From Chitinophaga sp. Cy-1792 (lineage in GTDB: Bacteria; Bacteroidota; Bacteroidia; Chitinophagales; Chitinophagaceae), in contig NZ_VWWO01000001.1 in assembly GCF_011752935.1 (NCBI RefSeq), positions 62,001-126,000 on the forward strand: DNA of 64,000 nt. Direction: 5' to 3'. Position 1 is the stretch's first letter. Each line of letters begins with the position of its first letter. Shown here piece by piece: positions 59,470 to 64,000 of the stretch. Both the position numbers and the translations under genes were made by a program. Under the pieces are notes generated by a model, which was given only the letters and a program-made list of their open reading frames with translations, made no database searches and was not told the origin of the DNA.

Positions 59470-60516
59470 ATGAACAAACCGGTAATAGGCATCACCGTAG
59501 GTGATATAAACAGTATTGGCGCAGAAATTATTATCAAAACCTTTCTGGACAACAGAATGATGGAATTCTGTACTCCGGTGATCTTCGCGTCCAATAAGAC
59601 CATCAACTTCTACCGTAAGCTGATGAATGAAAATAATTTTAACTATCAGTCAATCAAAGACTTCACCCGTCTGAACCACAAACAGGTGAATGTTTATAAC
59701 TGCTGGGAGGAAGAAGTACAGATCACCCCTGGCGTACTGAACGAAGCCGGCGGCAAATACGCTGCCCGTGCACTTGAAGTAGCGATCCAATGCCTGAAGG
59801 ATGGTTATATCTCCGGACTGGTAACCGCTCCTATCCACAAAAACAATATCCAAAGCGAGAACTTTAACTATACCGGCCATACGCCATACCTCAGAGACGC
59901 CTTTGGCGCCAAAGATGTACTGATGTTCATGACTGCCGACAACATGCGGGTTGGCCTGCTCACAGAGCACGTTCCACTGGCACAGGTAGCCAGCTTTGTT
60001 ACAAAAGAAAATATCATAGCCAAACTGCAGTTAATGACCAGCAGCCTGATCAAGGATTTTGGCGTAGACAAACCACGCATTGCCGTTCTTGGACTCAACC
60101 CACATGCCGGCGATGATGGCCTGATCGGCAGCGAAGAAATCGAACAGATCATCCCTGCCATCAAACAGGCGAAAAACAGCGGTATCATGGCCTTTGGCCC
60201 ATACAGCGCCGACGCTTTCTTTGCCCGTGAAATGTATGCCCAGTTCGACGGCGTACTGGCCATGTACCACGACCAGGGCCTGATTCCATTCAAATCCCTG
60301 GCAAACGGTGAAGGTATCAACTATACCGCAGGCCTTTCTATCGTGCGTACCTCCCCTGACCACGGTACAGCCTTCGACATTGCAGGTAAAAACGTGGCAG
60401 ATCCATCTTCTTTCAGACAAGCGATCTTCACCTGCCTCGATATCATCGAGCAGCGCGAACGCTACGCTGACAACACCAGAAATCCACTCAAGAAAACAGA
60501 ACTGGCTTCAGAATAG
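59470..60516 (+). CDS. pdxA: 4-hydroxythreonine-4-phosphate dehydrogenase
   Basis: A 348-residue enzyme of pyridoxal-phosphate synthesis by the DXP-dependent route. Characteristic segments are IGITVGDINSIGAEIIIKTF (the usual GDPxGIGPE region, altered here to GDINSIGAE), SGLVTAPIHKNNIQ, NYTGHTPYLRDAF with a metal His, GLNPHAGDDGLIGSEE and MYHDQGLIPFKSL with a further His, and SPDHGTAFDIAGK. The altered start motif is a feature of Bacteroidota members. It stands alone after the divergent rsmA and ends at a terminator. Confidence 0.95.
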   Translation: MNKPVIGITVGDINSIGAEIIIKTFLDNRMMEFCTPVIFASNKTINFYRKLMNENNFNYQSIKDFTRLNHKQVNVYNCWEEEVQITPGVLNEAGGKYAARALEVAIQCLKDGYISGLVTAPIHKNNIQSENFNYTGHTPYLRDAFGAKDVLMFMTADNMRVGLLTEHVPLAQVASFVTKENIIAKLQLMTSSLIKDFGVDKPRIAVLGLNPHAGDDGLIGSEEIEQIIPAIKQAKNSGIMAFGPYSADAFFAREMYAQFDGVLAMYHDQGLIPFKSLANGEGINYTAGLSIVRTSPDHGTAFDIAGKNVADPSSFRQAIFTCLDIIEQRERYADNTRNPLKKTELASE

Positions 60517-60544
60517 CTGCTGTTGATCATCTTCTTATAAAAAC

Positions 60545-60575
60545 AAAAAAAGACCGGTAATCCCGGTCTTTTTTT
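60545..60575. terminator. bidirectional terminator after pdxA
   Basis: A run of seven As, GACCGG (60552-60557), loop TAATC, CCGGTC (60563-60568) and seven Ts. The GACCGG stem is shared with the hairpin at 17438. It also serves the convergent small exported protein gene. Confidence 0.9.
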
Positions 60576-60603
60576 ATTGATTCATCATACCTGTCTGCTA
60601 GTC

Positions 60604-61251
60604 TTATTTTGTATTGCTCAAGAGTCCTTTTGCATAACCTTCTCCCCAGGTAGGATCCAGTGTAGTGGCTGGTTTGAAGCTGCTATATTTTTGTAACGCC
60701 AGTTCCAGTAATTTTTTACCACCTTCTTTGCTGCCACCAAACTGCTCTGGTGTATAAATCAGCGACTGGCCTTGTAATAAGTATACACGTGGGTTTTCAG
60801 GGTTGAAAGTTTTACCTTCTTCCAGCAGCTGGGCAGCCATAGGGCCGTATTTCTGCGCGCGGTCCATTGGGTTCACGGTGAGTCTGGCAGTGGCAATCAA
60901 CGATTTGATACAGCTGATTTCTGAGTTCTTGGGACTCAGCTGATCTGCCAGGGTCAGGTCTGTTTCAGCCTGGTCAGCCATAGCATCTACTTTGGATTTA
61001 TCCTGTTGCATCAAAGCACTCATGATGTTGCAGTATGCAGCATAATAATAAGGCTGCCACTGGGTTTTCTCTGCATTGGCGATACGCTCGAATACATTTG
61101 CTTTCTGTTGTAAAACATCTGGCTTAAAGGTAGATGTGCTGTCCAGATCACTGATATTTTTGGTCATAGCATCCTGGTACTGCGCGCTTTGAGCCATAGT
61201 AGCGGTGGTAACACCGGCAATCATTAACAAGGATAAGAAGATACGTTTCAT
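60604..61251 (-). CDS. exported hypothetical protein, helical (TPR-like)
   Basis: A 215-residue protein with a signal peptide (KRIFLSLLMIAGVTTATMAQ). The mature part is almost wholly helical (ANVFERIANAEKTQWQPYYYAAYCNIMSALMQ, AETDLTLADQL, FNPENPRVYLLQGQSLIYTPEQFGG), with spacing like TPR repeats. I do not recognise a named family. It starts 28 bases after the TonB-dependent receptor gene on the same strand and is co-transcribed with it, so it may be a periplasmic partner of the receptor; this is inferred from position alone. Confidence 0.8.
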   Translation of the reverse strand: MKRIFLSLLMIAGVTTATMAQSAQYQDAMTKNISDLDSTSTFKPDVLQQKANVFERIANAEKTQWQPYYYAAYCNIMSALMQQDKSKVDAMADQAETDLTLADQLSPKNSEISCIKSLIATARLTVNPMDRAQKYGPMAAQLLEEGKTFNPENPRVYLLQGQSLIYTPEQFGGSKEGGKKLLELALQKYSSFKPATTLDPTWGEGYAKGLLSNTK

Positions 61252-61279
61252 ATAAATTGTGTTTTATGGGAGTTATTGA

Positions 61280-63436
61280 TTATAAATTGTTGAGTACATC
61301 CTGACGTCTGTCGATGCCGAAGTTCATAAACAGCCCCAGGTAAAGGAATCGTGGCACATTCGGCACTACTTCACTTCTGCGCATACCATCGGTAGAATAA
61401 TGATAGCCATACACCTGCTTGTTACCCAGCACATTGGTCACCTGGAAAACGATGACTGTAAAGGCTTTGCGGATAGATGTCAGGTAGCTTACGCTGGCAG
61501 CTACTGAGTTGTAGTCTATTGTTTTTTCAGACATAAACTTACTCACCGGCAAATTCGGATTGTAGTACGGGCGGCCACTGGCAAAGCTGTAAGTCAGTCC
61601 GAAGTTAGTACTGATCTTTTCTACAAAGTATTTGGATACAACGCTGGCAGTATGATTAGCGGCAAAGTCGGGCTGCACCTGGTAAGGATAATTCAGGTAA
61701 TCTCTTTTTGTATCTAGATAAGAATAAGACACCCAGTAATCCAGGTTACGTACTGTTTTTTTATCTCTCCAGAACACCTCAATACCCTGTGCATAACCGG
61801 TACCGTTGTTATTGTAATCAGGCACTGTTTTCACCAGCTGATGGTATTTCTTGTAGAACAATTCTGTACGGAAGGTGCGGAACTCGCTCACATACTGGTA
61901 GCTGGCGATATAATGCGTTGCTTTCATATAGTCGAGGCCCCTGTCGAAGCGGATATACTGCGGCTCAGGTTTTTGGTAATAGTCGCCATAGGCAAGCGTG
62001 AACTGACCATTACCACTTACTTTGTAAGACAGCGAAACACGAGGTGCGATATTAGCTTTTGCCAGCACGGAAGTATATTCTGCACGGCCGCCTAAACGCG
62101 CTGCCAGACTAGGTGTGAAGTAAACATCTGCCTCTGCAAAAGCTGCGGTATAATTATCTACGTAGGTCAGTTTATTATTATTGAATGTACCAGACTCCTG
62201 TGCGTACTGATATTCGCCACCAAAGCGTAAAGCGCTGAACTGTCCGAGTCCTTTTGTCAGCATCAGTTTTGTTTGGGTGAGATCAGACTTTACTTTGATA
62301 CCGGTAGGATAAGGTATTTTAGGTAAGGTGTCTGTCTGGATACGATCATTATTGGTACTCCAGGATGCGCCGGCGTAGAGTTTCCAGCCGTGGCCCAGTT
62401 TGTCCGTGTAGGTCATGTTCGTATAGGCGTTGTTGTTTCTTAGCTGGTACGATTCTTTACTACCTGGATATTCAATACTGTTGTTGGTAAAGCCCATATT
62501 ACTCCAGTTGGCGTAGCCATAGAATTTGAGCATACCGGTTTTAGAAGTTTTATGGCGGAAGTTAGCCGAAGTACCGATGATCTCCGGGCCGAGATTCACT
62601 TCCTGTTTAGGTTTCACTACGTTAAAGTAAGGAGCCAGATTAGTATAATCAGCTTCTACTCCGTAGGAAGTTTTTTTGTCTTTAGTGAGATTGTCCAGCC
62701 CTGCACTTACACCGATTACAGATACCCCCACTGAGGAAGATGACCTTGTAGGCAGGTCCTGTGATTCGAGGATGAGCGCGGAGGAAAGTCCTTGTCCGTA
62801 CTGCGCGGAATAACCGCCACTACTAAACGTTGTTCCTTTAAAGAGGAATGGTGAAAACCTGCCACGGCCGGGCATATCCGGCAATCCGCTATAAAACGGG
62901 TTGCGTACCAGCATACCATCGATGAGGGTTTGAGTTTCATAACCGGTACCACCACGCACAAAGAGTCCTTCTTTATCATTGGTTTGCTGCGTACCTGGCA
63001 ATGTTTTCATGGCAGTAACGATATCAGCTCCGGCACCCGCCGTCATGGCGATATCGAGCGGTTTGAGTACGGTATTCTTTTTCTCATCACTGGCTTCAAA
63101 GCTGCCACTGGAAATGGTTACCACTTTCAGTGTATTGGAACCTGTTTTCATGATGATGTTCAGTTGTCCTGCAGAATCAGCAGGAACTTTCATTTCCAGT
63201 GGCTGATAACCTGGTAATGTTGCAGTAATGGTGATTACGCCTTTATTGGTAGTGACGAATGAAAATGTTCCTTCTGCATTGGTGGTGGCACCGTCATATG
63301 AATCTTTCACAGCGATGTTTACTCCAGCCAGGGGATGCTTCTTCGTATCTGTAACCCTACCGCTGATTTTTGCCTGGGCAAAGAGCAGTACAGGTGAAAG
63401 TGTGATCAATAACAGCAATCGGCTAAATAGTAACAT
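61280..63436 (-). CDS. TonB-dependent receptor with N-terminal carboxypeptidase-regulatory-like domain
   Basis: A 718-residue outer-membrane receptor. A signal peptide covers residues 1-20. Residues about 22-105 form a carboxypeptidase-regulatory-like domain (ISGRVTDTKKHPLAGVNIAVK). The plug follows (about 120-235), with TLPGTQQTNDKEGLFVRGG, TLIDGMLVRNPFYSG and YSAQYGQGLSSALILE. The rest is a 22-strand barrel pattern, and the chain ends FGIDRRQDVLNNL. It lacks the SusC-type length and no susD gene follows, so it is more like a classical metal-, siderophore- or peptide-type importer. Its own promoter lies just upstream, next to a long palindrome. Confidence 0.93.
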   Translation of the reverse strand: MLLFSRLLLLITLSPVLLFAQAKISGRVTDTKKHPLAGVNIAVKDSYDGATTNAEGTFSFVTTNKGVITITATLPGYQPLEMKVPADSAGQLNIIMKTGSNTLKVVTISSGSFEASDEKKNTVLKPLDIAMTAGAGADIVTAMKTLPGTQQTNDKEGLFVRGGTGYETQTLIDGMLVRNPFYSGLPDMPGRGRFSPFLFKGTTFSSGGYSAQYGQGLSSALILESQDLPTRSSSSVGVSVIGVSAGLDNLTKDKKTSYGVEADYTNLAPYFNVVKPKQEVNLGPEIIGTSANFRHKTSKTGMLKFYGYANWSNMGFTNNSIEYPGSKESYQLRNNNAYTNMTYTDKLGHGWKLYAGASWSTNNDRIQTDTLPKIPYPTGIKVKSDLTQTKLMLTKGLGQFSALRFGGEYQYAQESGTFNNNKLTYVDNYTAAFAEADVYFTPSLAARLGGRAEYTSVLAKANIAPRVSLSYKVSGNGQFTLAYGDYYQKPEPQYIRFDRGLDYMKATHYIASYQYVSEFRTFRTELFYKKYHQLVKTVPDYNNNGTGYAQGIEVFWRDKKTVRNLDYWVSYSYLDTKRDYLNYPYQVQPDFAANHTASVVSKYFVEKISTNFGLTYSFASGRPYYNPNLPVSKFMSEKTIDYNSVAASVSYLTSIRKAFTVIVFQVTNVLGNKQVYGYHYSTDGMRRSEVVPNVPRFLYLGLFMNFGIDRRQDVLNNL

Positions 63437-63458
63437 GTTTATAGGGGATGATTTTCCT

Positions 63459-63489
63459 CAAAATTAGGTGCCCGGAAAACGACTGCAAA
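63459..63489 (-). promoter_or_regulatory. Bacteroidota-type promoter of TonB-dependent receptor
   Basis: On the minus strand, TTTG (63489-63486), a 19-base spacer and TAATTTTG (63466-63459) match the consensus exactly. The transcript would start near 63452, about 16 bases before the ATG. Confidence 0.75.
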
Positions 63490-63491
63490 AG

Positions 63492-63536
63492 AACGCCTCA
63501 AATACTCGGTCAAATTGACCGAGTATTTGAGGCGTT
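63492..63536. terminator. 45-base perfect palindrome (terminator or operator)
   Basis: Left arm 63492-63513 and right arm 63515-63536 are perfect 22-base complements around a single central base. It begins two bases beyond the receptor's -33 element. It may end the upstream T9SS cargo transcript on the minus strand (T-rich CTTTTG after it) or act as a control site. Confidence 0.65.
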
Positions 63537-63646
63537 TAACCGATAAGCCCAATACCACCAATGGTTTCAGCCTAAAAATCGCTCAAATTCTCTCCGGTAA
63601 AAACAGCCGGAAATATGGGCTGATCTCCGGTAAAAATCGCGCTGAA

Positions 63647-64000
63647 CTATCTCACCAGCTCAATCCAGCCTTTGTACTGCCGTTCTCCGGTGCCTGTATT
63701 CAGTTTAAGAATATAGAAATAAGTGCCTTCGTTCAGGTCTTTACCATTCCAGGTGTTATCATAATTTTTGCTTTGATATACCATGTTGCCCCATCTGTTG
63801 TAGATCAGCAGCGTGGAGTTCGGATACCTGTCTAATCCCGGAATGACGAAGTAATCATTTTTACCATCACCATTTGGTGAGATAGTATTTGGTATGAAGA
63901 TATCATCTCCCGTAATTGGAATTGACGTTGTAACATCATAGTTATTGGAGAAGTCAGGATCAGGTGTCATGGCAGTAACCAGCGCGCTATTCACGGCCAC
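63647..64000 (-). CDS. T9SS-exported protein, C-terminal part (gliding-motility-associated sorting domain; 5' end outside window)
   Basis: The last 117 residues of a larger protein whose frame is open to the window edge. The final 85 form the CHU_C-type gliding-motility C-terminal domain, a T9SS type B sorting signal: [17 protein letters not shown] (calcium-binding-like loop), [35 protein letters not shown] and a final GWIELVR. Such proteins are exported through the T9SS and may stay at the surface as large adhesins with repeated domains. The residues before it ([13 protein letters not shown]) look like the end of a repeat domain. The presence of this signal agrees with porX elsewhere in the window. 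Confidence 0.93.
   Translation of the reverse strand: MAVNSALVTAMTPDPDFSNNYDVTTSIPITGDDIFIPNTISPNGDGKNDYFVIPGLDRYPNSTLLIYNRWGNMVYQSKNYDNTWNGKDLNEGTYFYILKLNTGTGERQYKGWIELVR

Overview
This window looks like a chromosomal segment from a member of the Bacteroidota, most likely a Chitinophaga-like bacterium. The evidence is a fused lpxC/fabZ gene, a PorX-type regulator of the type IX secretion system (T9SS), a gliding-motility/T9SS C-terminal sorting domain at the right edge, a TonB-dependent receptor with an N-terminal carboxypeptidase-regulatory domain, a FucP-type sugar permease, and promoters of the Bacteroidota type (TTTG, about 19 bases, TAnnTTTG). The genus is inferred from gene content and order, not from a database search. 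I see no phage, insertion sequence, CRISPR array or rRNA.

Layout. 1-2534: two-component signalling genes (cut-off histidine kinase, receiver-kinase hybrid, single-domain receiver). 2539-3838: tRNA-Ala(GGC), a YdeI-like protein and a VOC protein. 3900-12290: a divergently placed ROK repressor and a tightly spaced six-gene operon (exported FAD oxidoreductase with SLH-like tail, SGNH esterase, DUF4434, AGE-family epimerase, FucP-like permease, short Tat-exported DUF1501 protein). This is the most likely accessory metabolic system here. 12304-13087: tRNA-Leu(TAG) and a lipoprotein. 13510-17377: tig-clpP-clpX and a small helical protein. 17830-22831 (minus): acyl-CoA dehydrogenase, a helix-hairpin-helix protein, a PhnP-like hydrolase, a small conserved protein and porX. 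23175-31114: HD phosphohydrolase, lipid A genes lpxD-lpxC/fabZ-lpxA, an ABC ATPase, a UMF1-type MFS protein, an MBL hydrolase and a divergent GroES. 31202-42010: HerA-like ATPase, Gfo/Idh oxidoreductase, recQ, copper ATPase, tsaE, ald, uppP, DUF3098 and ftsX. 42269-52400: leuS, an M23 peptidase, an EEP-fold hydrolase, a lipoprotein, an M28 peptidase, a TlpA-like protein and ruvB. 52435-60580: a response regulator, DUF3108, an LPG-synthase-like membrane protein, ruvC, a second response regulator, a HIT protein, greA, a 2-hydroxyacid dehydrogenase, rsmA and pdxA. 60604-64000 (minus): a small exported protein, a TonB-dependent receptor and the end of a T9SS cargo protein.

Most of the window is housekeeping. 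The less expected signals are (a) the ROK-regulated sugar operon with no sugar lyase or SusC/D pair, (b) four intergenic hairpins sharing one exact inner stem (GTCTCTAC/GTAGAGAC) with different but self-complementary outer stems, (c) a 45-base perfect palindrome directly against the TonB-receptor promoter, and (d) several promoter -7 elements lying only 3-12 bases before start codons, suggesting leaderless or near-leaderless mRNAs.
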